IMG/VR virus record: IMGVR_UViG_3300049793_000097
Location: 1-44,149 of that record
Direction: 5' to 3' (one strand)
DNA length: 44,149 nt
Source of the DNA: a virus
The number at the start of each line of letters is the position of its first letter. Within the stretch, counting starts at the first letter, position 1. The notes below the pieces were generated by a model that saw only the letters and a list, made by a program, of their open reading frames with translations, was not told where the DNA came from and did no database searches. Of this stretch, positions 13,725-19,418 are shown one piece after another. A program made the position numbers and the translations under genes.

Positions 13725-13912
13725 CGGGGAAAGCCTTTCCAGTCGATTTGATCCATAAAGAAGTCGGTGGCCGACCCACTGAGGGGGGACGGATCGGCCA
13801 CCTGTTCCGGGGAGGAAACGAGCCGCTTGCGTGCAGCCTTGGTTCTCGTCCATGAGAAGATTGAAATTGCAGTGAAGGCGCTTGAGCCGATGACGACGAT
13901 TGCGTTGTGCAC
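13721..13912 (-). CDS. Small protein with N-terminal hydrophobic segment
   Basis: This is a 63-residue frame from GTG 13912, which overlaps the preceding TAG by one base. It starts HNAIVVIGSSAFTAISIFSW, a likely membrane or signal segment, followed by a basic stretch TRTKAARKRLV and an acidic, aromatic tail. Its stop overlaps the ATG of the repeat protein. No family recognised; possibly a membrane anchor partner of the repeat protein. Confidence 0.5.
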   Translation of the reverse strand: MHNAIVVIGSSAFTAISIFSWTRTKAARKRLVSSPEQVADPSPLSGSATDFFMDQIDWKGFPR

Positions 13913-14277
13913 TACGCCACCATCCGCAACTGGCGAGCAGCTTCTAGGTCTTTACGGGCCTTCTCGATGCCATCCGGCGTCAGTCGATAGGACGCGCACG
14001 TGCGGCCGGCTTCGGTCTTTCCTTTGACCTGCGATTCGTAGACGAGGCTGAACTCCACATCAAGTTCATTCCTACGTGTACGTGCGCCGGACTGGGAGAT
14101 TGCCTGCGACCCGCGAGCAGCCACGATCGCATCCCAGATCGATTGATCTGTGCAGAGTCGCCCTTTGCGGTAGTGCCAGTAGATGGCCTGTAAGACGAGG
14201 GCGTGGTGGTCGCTCCACTGGACTTCCTTCTTTGGCTTGCCACGACGCGGGAGGTCTTCGTAGTCGTAGTGGTTCAT
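13912..14277 (-). CDS. Putative winged-helix DNA-binding protein
   Basis: This is a 121-residue protein from ATG 14277 (ATGA with the upstream gene). WSDHHALVLQAIYWHYRKGR, TDQSIWDAIVAARGSQAI and ARTRRNELDVEFSLVYESQ then ASYRLTPDGIEKARKDLE form the helices and wing of a winged-helix domain, like MarR-type or restriction/modification accessory regulators. It lies early in the leftward operon, where regulators are expected. Confidence 0.6.
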   Translation of the reverse strand: MNHYDYEDLPRRGKPKKEVQWSDHHALVLQAIYWHYRKGRLCTDQSIWDAIVAARGSQAISQSGARTRRNELDVEFSLVYESQVKGKTEAGRTCASYRLTPDGIEKARKDLEAARQLRMVA

Positions 14278-14498
14278 GACCCACACACCATGTTCAAGTC
14301 GAACAGCAAGCCAACAGCCTTCGCGACCATCGCCCGATCTTCTTCACTGAGTCGGTAGCCCCCCGGAATCTCAGATGAGTATTCGAGGACTTCTTCAACG
14401 TTCGACACAACTGCAAGAAGCGACTTGTACAAATCCATCGCTGCCTTGTCTGCGTAGCGTTCTGCGTATCGAATCTCTGTGGGATCGGTGCGCTTCAT
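14274..14498 (-). CDS. Small helical hypothetical protein
   Basis: This 74-residue helical protein (MKRTDPTEIRYAERYADKAA, then LYKSLLAVVSNVEEVLEYSS and EEDRAMVAKAVGLLFDLN) is typical of small early phage proteins. It is coupled to both neighbours by ATGA. No family recognised. Confidence 0.6.
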   Translation of the reverse strand: MKRTDPTEIRYAERYADKAAMDLYKSLLAVVSNVEEVLEYSSEIPGGYRLSEEDRAMVAKAVGLLFDLNMVCGS

Positions 14499-14809
14499 GC
14501 GTAGTTCGCAATCTGCTCGGCGAGCTTTTCGGTTTCAGCGCGAACCGCAGCGAGAGTCCATCGATCAGGCGTGTCGCCGCCATGCGCACAGTCGAAGCCA
14601 ATCGTGTAGAAGGCGTCATGTGGCTCGCCATAGGTGACTCCGCCGTGGACTTCCAGACCCTCCACATCGTCGTTCTGCACGATTGGATGGGCGCGTGGGA
14701 TCGTCACGTAGCCGCATCGGTGTCCGGGCCACCTTGCGCCGAAATCGATGAGCTTCACTTCGCATTTGAAGCCGTGCGACTGGAACTTCTTTTCAGTGAC
14801 GACGCTCAT
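14495..14809 (-). CDS. Conserved phage protein of unknown function (HRCGYV/VHGG family)
   Basis: This 104-residue protein has a motif series I recall from many phages of diverse hosts: WPGHRCGYVTIPRAHPI, GLEVHGGVTYGEP, IGFDCAHGGDTPD and a final helix AETEKLAEQIANYA. The conserved His, Cys, Gly and Asp residues suggest a compact metal- or ligand-binding fold, but no function is established to my knowledge. It is the most clearly conserved of the small early genes here. Confidence 0.7.
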   Translation of the reverse strand: MSVVTEKKFQSHGFKCEVKLIDFGARWPGHRCGYVTIPRAHPIVQNDDVEGLEVHGGVTYGEPHDAFYTIGFDCAHGGDTPDRWTLAAVRAETEKLAEQIANYA

Positions 14810-14949
14810 GCCTCCTCCTCCTCACAAACACAGTCCTCATCTTCAAGGCAGTGACACAGAGCAGGTCCTTCGACCATTTCTGATTCGTGGTATTCGAGTG
14901 CTCGCACGAAGCTCTCGCGCTGACGGTCTAGGAGTTCTTGGATGCTCAT
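14806..14949 (-). CDS. Small acidic protein with CHC and CVC
   Basis: This is a 47-residue protein from ATG 14949 (MSIQELLDRQRESFVRALEY). A helix is followed by ALCHCLEDEDCVCEEEE, whose four cysteines could bind a metal or form disulfides. The start overlaps the stop of the RHH regulator (ATGA). Function unknown; acidic small proteins of this kind sometimes mimic DNA. Confidence 0.55.
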   Translation of the reverse strand: MSIQELLDRQRESFVRALEYHESEMVEGPALCHCLEDEDCVCEEEEA

Positions 14950-15113
14950 GCGGCCTTCTCCTGATTCGCTTCGTGGCGCTCGACGTACTCGCGGATGGCG
15001 ATACGGATTTCCTGCGAACGCTTGCGCTCGTTGGTCTTGGCGACACGCTTGACCCGTTCGTCCAATTCGGTCGGGATCAGGAGGGTCACGCTCGTTGTGT
15101 CGTCTACAGCCAT
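14946..15113 (-). CDS. Ribbon-helix-helix (Arc/CopG-type) repressor
   Basis: A 55-residue protein begins MAVDDTTSVTLLIPTELDER. SVTLLIPTEL is the beta-strand that inserts in the major groove, followed by ERVKRVAKTNERKRSQEIRI and AIREYVERHEA as the two helices: the classical Arc/MetJ/CopG fold. It is the second gene of the leftward early transcript and overlaps the Cro-like gene by 10 bases, so it likely autoregulates or controls early genes, in the way Arc does in P22. Confident despite the short length. Confidence 0.75.
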   Translation of the reverse strand: MAVDDTTSVTLLIPTELDERVKRVAKTNERKRSQEIRIAIREYVERHEANQEKAA

Positions 15114-15346
15114 TCCGGCTTCCTCCCGTCGCGAGTTGCATCTTTCATCTGCTTTTCCAGATCAGCCAGCGCGTCCTTGATGTTCCGTCTGGTCCTGATG
15201 TGAGGGTTCTGCACAACCCCTGCGTAGTGGCGGCGCGACTGCCTCAACGAGAGGCGCGCGTAGCGAGCGAAGGTTTCGGGCGACATGCCCAAGCGGTCGA
15301 GTTCGTAGGCGAGTTCCGTCTTTGCCCTGGTCGATTTTGTCTCCAT
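15104..15346 (-). CDS. Cro-like early DNA-binding protein
   Basis: This is an 80-residue basic protein. LAYELDRLGMSPETFARYAR then LSLRQSRRHYAGVVQNPHIR reads as a helix-turn-helix with a following helix DALADLEKQMKDA. It is the first gene of the leftward operon, divergent from the XRE repressor, the position of Cro. The ATG is only 6 bases below a perfect TATAAT, so the message probably begins at or beside the start codon (leaderless), which is common in actinobacteria. Confidence 0.65.
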   Translation of the reverse strand: METKSTRAKTELAYELDRLGMSPETFARYARLSLRQSRRHYAGVVQNPHIRTRRNIKDALADLEKQMKDATRDGRKPEWL

Positions 15347-15352
15347 GTAGAC

Positions 15353-15382
15353 ATTATAAGCAGAAAAGACCTAAAAAGTCAA
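15353..15382 (-). promoter_or_regulatory. Strong leftward early promoter
   Basis: On the minus strand TTGACT (15382-15377) and TATAAT (15358-15353) are separated by 18 bases, close to the sigma-70 / SigA consensus. The predicted start is at or within a base or two of ATG 15346, with no room for a ribosome binding site. It should drive the whole early operon and be the target of the divergent repressor. Confidence 0.8.
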
Positions 15383-15400
15383 GGATTGGCCAAAAAAGTT
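15364..15400. promoter_or_regulatory. Candidate operators between Cro-like gene and repressor
   Basis: A-tract repeats AAAAGAC (15364), AAAAAGTC (15373) and AAAAAGTT (15393) are spaced 9 and 20 bases, roughly one and two helical turns, and overlap the -35 and spacer of the leftward promoter. They are plausible binding sites of the repressor or the Cro-like protein. The rightward promoter is less clear; TTGGCC at 15386 may be its -35. Confidence 0.4.
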
Positions 15401-15434
15401 TTCGGGTGAGATTTCGGACCATTACCTTGGAGGC

Positions 15435-15842
15435 ATGAGCGCCGAGTGGGCAGCCCGAGTCAGAGCGGCGAGGGCGTATGCCGATGTGAACCAGTTGCCG
15501 TTCGCCAAAGCAACAGGCCTCGGAAAGAAACGACTTCAGGAGTTGGAGTCGGGCAGCGGCGAGCCGATGACCCCGAATGAGCTAATTCTTGTGGCGAAGC
15601 ACTCCGGATTGCCGGAGGAGTTCTTCACAATCGATTGGGAAGTGCTTACCGCACCAATCGCAGCTGACGAGCTGTTCGATCGACTTGCGACGATCGAGGG
15701 GCAGATTGAGTTCGGCCTGTCGCTCTTGCAGGGCATGGTTGGATCGGACATTGTGAACAAGGCAGAAGAGGTCGTGCGGGCAGCGCGCGAACGAGATCAG
15801 CAAGCTTCCGAAGATCAAAGCCAACATTCGGATCAAGCATGA
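15435..15842 (+). CDS. XRE-family phage repressor (CI-like)
   Basis: A 135-residue protein has an N-terminal XRE helix-turn-helix: WAARVRAARAYADVNQLPFA, KATGLGKKRLQELESGSGEP, TPNELILVAKHSGLPEEFF. The C-terminal half is helical (ADELFDRLATIEGQIEFGLS) and would dimerise; there is no S24 peptidase domain, so any induction would not be by RecA-dependent self-cleavage. It is the only regulator on the plus strand and faces the early promoter, so it should maintain lysogeny. GGAGG sits only one base before the ATG, unusually close, and translation may be leaderless. Its stop overlaps the next start as ATGA. Confidence 0.8.
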   Translation: MSAEWAARVRAARAYADVNQLPFAKATGLGKKRLQELESGSGEPMTPNELILVAKHSGLPEEFFTIDWEVLTAPIAADELFDRLATIEGQIEFGLSLLQGMVGSDIVNKAEEVVRAARERDQQASEDQSQHSDQA

Positions 15843-16081
15843 GACTCGCCGCTCCATCCATATCGTCGGCGAGAGTTGCAATCTCGTACCTGTCACATAC
15901 CGCGCTCACGCGCCACCTACTAGTTGGGTCGCGCAACGTCCCGATGACGCTCGCGCGACCCGCTTATTCAATCAACACAACAATCGGGATCGCCCTCCTT
16001 GGCGCAGTACCAATTTTTTATCACAACTCTTTCACCACGCGCAGGCTTCTTTCGAAGTGCAACGATCTGATGGTTCTGTGA
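15839..16081 (+). CDS. Hypothetical protein of the immunity operon
   Basis: This is an 80-residue frame whose ATG overlaps the repressor stop (ATGA) and whose stop overlaps the next GTG (GTGA). It begins MRLAAPSISSARVAISYLSH and holds a moderately hydrophobic stretch TIGIALLGAVPIFYH. Composition is less convincing than its neighbours, but the paired overlaps suggest that it is translated. Expressed with the repressor, it would be made in lysogens. Confidence 0.45.
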   Translation: MRLAAPSISSARVAISYLSHTALTRHLLVGSRNVPMTLARPAYSINTTIGIALLGAVPIFYHNSFTTRRLLSKCNDLMVL

Positions 16082-16260
16082 AAACGCGCGGCCTCATTCT
16101 TTTCATCATTTTGCTCATTGTTCCGATGTTCTGGATCGGTGGCGAGTTGCATCGCGGAAACTGCATCGAGCTTCATCGAGTTGGCTGTTCTGTGTTGCCG
16201 TGGAAAAATGGGCGTTACAGACCACCCCCGTCCAAGGGCTTCGGCGACAGCGGTTTCTAA
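16078..16260 (+). CDS. Small membrane protein of the immunity operon
   Basis: This is a 60-residue protein from GTG 16078 (GTGA overlap); an earlier GTG at 16057 is possible. A basic start (KTRG) precedes a hydrophobic helix LILFIILLIVPMFWIGG, then GNCIELHRVGCSVLPW with two cysteines that could form a disulfide outside the membrane, and a polar end. Co-transcribed with the repressor and closed by a terminator, it is a candidate superinfection-exclusion or lysogenic-conversion protein. That role is inference. Confidence 0.6.
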   Translation: MKTRGLILFIILLIVPMFWIGGELHRGNCIELHRVGCSVLPWKNGRYRPPPSKGFGDSGF

Positions 16261-16323
16261 GGGGGACCCCGTGAAGATCTTTTTATCTGCCAGCCTGGCG
16301 ATTGTCTCGATTCGGGCAAAAGA

Positions 16324-16357
16324 AAAGCCCCGCCAGTCGTTAGACCAGCGGGGCTTT
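16324..16357. terminator. Bidirectional rho-independent terminator
   Basis: A perfect 10-base stem, AAAGCCCCGC (16324-16333) with GCGGGGCTTT (16348-16357), encloses a 14-base loop that itself can pair as GTC/GAC. T-rich tails follow on both strands. It lies between the rightward immunity operon and the convergent end of the leftward late operon, and should stop both. Confidence 0.85.
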
Positions 16358-16392
16358 GTTCCGTCCACCATCTTCCCTTGTCGAGGAAGTTT

Positions 16393-16908
16393 CTATATGT
16401 AGCGACGAACGCACATGATGTCGCTGCGGTAGTCAATGGGGAGGTAGTACGGCGCTGACTCTGAGCCGTGGCTGACTACGTAGGGCTTGCGGGTGATTGG
16501 GTGGAGCCTGCGAACGATTGCGGTGTGTTTGCCGGTCCCGCCGTTGCCATAGATCACCACGTCGCCGCGTCGGCAATGACGCCACTTGTGGATCTCGAAG
16601 CCGTGTTCAAGCAGCGTTCCGGTGTAGCCGCCTGCCCACTTCTGACCGTTCACAATGTCACCGATGGAGTAGTGGTCAAGGCCGTTCCAGAGACACCACG
16701 TAACGAAGGCCGAGCAGTCGGCATAGTGAGGAAACTTGCCCTTCCATGCTTTGAGCAGCAGGCGAATGCCGTCCCAACGACGACCGTTCTGCGTGTAGTG
16801 GATCGCGGGTGCGCGCTTTAGGCCGAGATCCATCGCATGTGCGGTGAGACTCCGGGCCTTGATCTTCTCGCGGCCGTTCAGGCCGGAAGGCGCGTTGCGG
16901 TTGGCCAT
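16393..16908 (-). CDS. NlpC/P60 or CHAP-type endolysin
   Basis: This 171-residue cell-wall hydrolase has catalytic Cys65 in YADCSAFVTWCLWNG and His128 in GDVVIYGNGGTGKHTAIV, the order and spacing of NlpC/P60-CHAP cysteine peptidases that cut peptide bonds in peptidoglycan. The N-terminal 35 residues are basic and helical and may bind the wall. No signal peptide is seen, so release should depend on the holin encoded just upstream. ATG 16908 has GGGGA six to seven bases before it. It is the last gene of the late operon. Confidence 0.8.
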   Translation of the reverse strand: MANRNAPSGLNGREKIKARSLTAHAMDLGLKRAPAIHYTQNGRRWDGIRLLLKAWKGKFPHYADCSAFVTWCLWNGLDHYSIGDIVNGQKWAGGYTGTLLEHGFEIHKWRHCRRGDVVIYGNGGTGKHTAIVRRLHPITRKPYVVSHGSESAPYYLPIDYRSDIMCVRRYI

Positions 16909-16909
16909 G

Positions 16910-17188
16910 TCATTCCCCTGCCTTGATGGGGACGTGGACCTTTCCGGCATCGCCGAGGTCTAGATCGGGTGGCACGAGGTTGGCTGGCGCTGTGACCTTC
17001 TGACGCGTGACAACGCCGCCACTCAGAATCAACGCGACGTAGCCGATAAGCACGTCTGTCGGCACGCTGATCTTCGCGATCTGGTTGAGAGCGACGCCGA
17101 TCAGCGCCGCGAGACCCGAGTTGATCAACGCGGGTTCGGTGCGGTAGAGCGCACGGATGTAACTCCATGCGAGTTTGAGGTAAAGCAT
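16910..17188 (-). CDS. Putative holin
   Basis: This 92-residue protein has a basic amphipathic start (LKLAWSYIRALYRTEPALI) and two hydrophobic segments (SGLAALIGVALNQIA and TDVLIGYVALILSGGVV), then a polar tail. Size, topology and position directly before the endolysin fit a holin that opens the membrane at lysis. GGGAG lies 7 bases before the ATG. About 30 bases upstream to the next frame hold nothing else. Confidence 0.7.
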   Translation of the reverse strand: MLYLKLAWSYIRALYRTEPALINSGLAALIGVALNQIAKISVPTDVLIGYVALILSGGVVTRQKVTAPANLVPPDLDLGDAGKVHVPIKAGE

Positions 17189-17218
17189 GCGGGTCTCCCT
17201 TACGGTTGACTTGAGGGT

Positions 17219-17287
17219 TTAGATGTGGCGAATAAGCCAGATCGCCGCGAGAACCGCGACGACCAAAATCAAGATGTGAAAAATCAT
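17219..17287 (-). CDS. 22-residue membrane peptide of the lysis region
   Basis: A short frame begins MIFHILILVVAVLAA and ends WLIRHI; the whole product is a single hydrophobic helix. The start is backed by AAAGGA 7 bases upstream, a better ribosome site than many large genes here have. Tiny hydrophobic peptides in lysis cassettes can act as holin-like or antiholin-like factors. Function inferred from position only. Confidence 0.6.
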   Translation of the reverse strand: MIFHILILVVAVLAAIWLIRHI

Positions 17288-17298
17288 GTTTCGTCCTT

Positions 17299-17688
17299 TT
17301 ATCCGCGTGGACCGGTTGGACCGGTTGGCCCCCGTGGTCCAGTTGCGCCAGTTACCCCGGCTGAATCACAGGCGAGCGGGGCGTAGACATCGAGTAGCGC
17401 GAGGTTTTGCCTACGCGCGTTTGCAAGCTCATCGGGGTTGTCGTGGTAGTAACGGATTGACGGAAGGCTTTTGAGTCCGCGCTCAAGCGTTACCCGCGTT
17501 CCTGCTTTGAGGACTTCGATTTGATTGCAGTTGCGGACTTCACTCGCATGGATTTCCTTGGCGAAGTCTTCGGTGTTCTGCGCTTTGTTGAACGCTCTAT
17601 ATCCGAAGCCAGCGCCGATCACCGTCACCACGAGCGCAACGTAGATCAGCAGCGCGTTCGCGACTTGTGCTTTTCTGCTTTCGCCCAT
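17299..17688 (-). CDS. Membrane-anchored protein with collagen-like C-terminus
   Basis: This is a 129-residue protein from ATG 17688 (one-base overlap with the upstream stop). NALLIYVALVVTVIGAGFGY is an N-terminal membrane anchor, followed by a helical region with two cysteines and, at the very end, about five Gly-X-Y triplets (GATGPRGPTGPTGPRG), a collagen-like repeat. Anchor plus extracytoplasmic helix resembles a spanin or a membrane-tethered lysis accessory; the collagen tip could trimerise it. No family recognised. Confidence 0.6.
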   Translation of the reverse strand: MGESRKAQVANALLIYVALVVTVIGAGFGYRAFNKAQNTEDFAKEIHASEVRNCNQIEVLKAGTRVTLERGLKSLPSIRYYHDNPDELANARRQNLALLDVYAPLACDSAGVTGATGPRGPTGPTGPRG

Positions 17689-17777
17689 CAGTGAACCCCC
17701 AATAGCATCGCGGCAATCCCAGCGGTGAGCCAAAAGGCGATCCACGCGAGTAGATAGATGTTGTCTAGCGGCTTCAT
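17688..17777 (-). CDS. 29-residue membrane peptide
   Basis: A frame from ATG 17777 encodes MKPLDNIYLLAWIAFWLT followed by AGIAAMLLGVH, one transmembrane helix. It overlaps the upstream stop by four bases (ATGA) and the downstream ATG by one. Part of a series of minute membrane proteins before the holin gene; role unknown. Confidence 0.5.
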   Translation of the reverse strand: MKPLDNIYLLAWIAFWLTAGIAAMLLGVH

Positions 17778-17950
17778 TTGTCGTTCCGCTTGTCGTCGAA
17801 TCCCGCCACGATCGGCACTCCCAGCAGCATCAGGGCCGTCCCTACCATCAACTCTGACGGCGATCGTCCCAACACCGCCACGACTGACTGAGAAATCAAT
17901 ATCGCTATGGCGATCAGGAAAATAATCGCGTCCCGCCGCTTGGGGTCCAT
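17774..17950 (-). CDS. Small two-helix membrane protein
   Basis: This 58-residue protein from ATG 17950 (TTG 17956 is possible) starts MDPKRRDAIIFLIAIAILIS, giving a first helix, then GTALMLLGVPIVAGF as a second, and ends with a charged DDKRNDK tail. Two helices with cytoplasmic charged ends match small class II holins, so this is an alternative or second holin. About 100 bases without a gene precede it and include a strong hairpin. Confidence 0.55.
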   Translation of the reverse strand: MDPKRRDAIIFLIAIAILISQSVVAVLGRSPSELMVGTALMLLGVPIVAGFDDKRNDK

Positions 17951-18009
17951 CGTCAATCGCCATTTTGGTATATGTGAATTGTCATCGAAGATCCCTTCGG
18001 TGGCGTTGT

Positions 18010-18040
18010 ACCCGTCGCGGCGTTCACGGCCGCGACGGGT
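18010..18040. terminator. Strong hairpin in the lysis region
   Basis: An 11-base perfect stem, ACCCGTCGCGG (18010-18020) with CCGCGACGGGT (18030-18040), has a 9-base loop, in the gap between two late genes. No T-run follows on either strand, so it may be an intrinsic terminator of the U-poor kind described in actinobacteria, an RNA-stability element, or a partial attenuator of the lysis genes. Confidence 0.5.
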
Positions 18041-18058
18041 CGGTTATCTTGAGGCGGC

Positions 18059-18436
18059 TTATATCTGACCGTTTGCAATCAACACGACGACGGCGAGGAC
18101 CACGGTGATAACGAAGCCCACGAGCGCGATCTGCCATGTGGTCGAGGAAAGCTGTTTGCGTTCGTTGGCTGCTGCGAGCTGGTCTTTGGTTACGTAGCCG
18201 CCGCGTTCACTTTCGATCTGTGATCGCAGCTCGTTGGCTTGCTCGTCTTTGTAGGTTTGGATTTGGCGGGCGAGGTCGAGTGCGACCGTGTCGGCGTCCT
18301 GCTTGATCCTGAGAGCCTCGGCGCGCGCTGAGGCGACCTCTGCGTACCGCCGGTCGCGTTCCTCCGCGAATCTCCGGTCACACTCGCGGACGATTCTGAG
18401 GTGCTTTTCGAGCGGGATTGTCGGCTGTTTGCTCAC
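18059..18436 (-). CDS. Coiled-coil protein with C-terminal membrane anchor
   Basis: This is a 125-residue protein from GTG 18436 with AAAGG eight bases upstream. A long charged helix (RIVRECDRRFAEERDRRYAE and onward, about residues 10-90) should form a coiled coil; the C-terminus WQIALVGFVITVVLAVVVLI is a transmembrane segment with a short tail. I recall similar phage proteins beside lysis genes. It may be an N-in tail-anchored spanin-like or lysis regulator protein. Confidence 0.6.
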   Translation of the reverse strand: MSKQPTIPLEKHLRIVRECDRRFAEERDRRYAEVASARAEALRIKQDADTVALDLARQIQTYKDEQANELRSQIESERGGYVTKDQLAAANERKQLSSTTWQIALVGFVITVVLAVVVLIANGQI

Positions 18437-18480
18437 CGTCGCGCCTTTCGTCGTTGTAAGGGCCGGGGACGTGTTCTGCG

Positions 18481-19395
18481 TTAGTAAGACCCACCGTGGG
18501 GGTGAGAGAAATGCACAGGATCTTTCGACCCGGCCCACTGAAGCTTGCTGCCCTTGGCCCTGAGAATCCGTGAAAGCTGCTCGGCGTCGGAGACGTCAAC
18601 TGCGCCACGGGGGTAGTCAGCACCTTCGTGGTTAGAGGTCCCCGGACGTGCGGCGGGTCTTACGCCTGAGTTGTAGATACGGGTCTGATCGGCGTAGCTT
18701 CGGTAGCCCGAATTGATAGTTCCCTTCCATCCGTGCTTGCGGGCGTATTCGAGCTCCGGCTTGATCCACGCAGCCACTCGGTGACCTTCAAACATCGCCG
18801 TTCCCTTGGCGCTTGTGTTCGTGGTCAGCGCCTTCGGCTTTGCCGCTGGGAGCGCCCGTGGCGCGGCAGACTTGGCTGCTGTGTCGACTGCCTTCAGATT
18901 CGTGGCCAGCTGAAGCAACGCGGTCGGGTCGTGTCGCTGCTGCAAGTACTGCTGAAGGACTGCCTTTCGGTCAGGGTTGTTGCGCTGGTCGATAAGGGAC
19001 TGGGCTGTGTCATTTCCGGTTGATGTGTGAAACGACTTGCCCGCGTGCTTGCCGTCGAGGATTTCGACCTTGACCTTGGCGGTACCCGACACACCAAGTC
19101 TTTGAGCCGCCTTGTACCAGAGGTCGATGCCACGCGTGTGACCTGCGACCCGTCCGCCACCTGCGCCCACGTCGCGCTTGGTGAGCACGAGAGACTTGCC
19201 GGTGGCGGGATTGGTGACACGTACTTTCGTCCCGTACTTCAGGTGACCCATCGCAGAAAAATCCTGCGCACCGGGATTCTTGGAAAGCTCCGCAAACGAG
19301 TTTGGGTGCTTGTTGAGGTTGTCGCCTTTGTAGCCCGTTGATCCGGTACCTGGATCGTTGGGGCCGCCGAAGGTTGACGCTCCGTATGTGGCCAT
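18481..19395 (-). CDS. Virion lysin: double-psi barrel plus M15 peptidase
   Basis: This 304-residue two-domain cell-wall enzyme has, at residues about 45-113, the double-psi beta-barrel pattern of RlpA/3D domains (GTKVRVTNPATGKSLVLTKR, DVG, GHTRGIDLWYKAAQRLG). After a helical and Pro/Ala linker, residues about 201-300 match M15 (VanY-like) peptidases: SGYRSYADQTRIYNSG, His256 in RPGTSNHEG, Asp267 in GAVDVSD, and HFSHPH near the end. It probably cuts peptidoglycan peptides during DNA entry, as it is coded next to the internal virion proteins and away from the holin-endolysin pair. A second copy of the barrel domain is at 42172-42834. Confidence 0.75.
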   Translation of the reverse strand: MATYGASTFGGPNDPGTGSTGYKGDNLNKHPNSFAELSKNPGAQDFSAMGHLKYGTKVRVTNPATGKSLVLTKRDVGAGGGRVAGHTRGIDLWYKAAQRLGVSGTAKVKVEILDGKHAGKSFHTSTGNDTAQSLIDQRNNPDRKAVLQQYLQQRHDPTALLQLATNLKAVDTAAKSAAPRALPAAKPKALTTNTSAKGTAMFEGHRVAAWIKPELEYARKHGWKGTINSGYRSYADQTRIYNSGVRPAARPGTSNHEGADYPRGAVDVSDAEQLSRILRAKGSKLQWAGSKDPVHFSHPHGGSY

Positions 19396-19418
19396 CCGTG
19401 GCCGCCTTTCGGTGAGGT

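Noticed and set aside
16021-16371. 116-codon minus-strand frame opposite the immunity operon
   Set aside because: It would be read through the bidirectional terminator and overlaps the coupled plus-strand frames; its product is basic and unconvincing.
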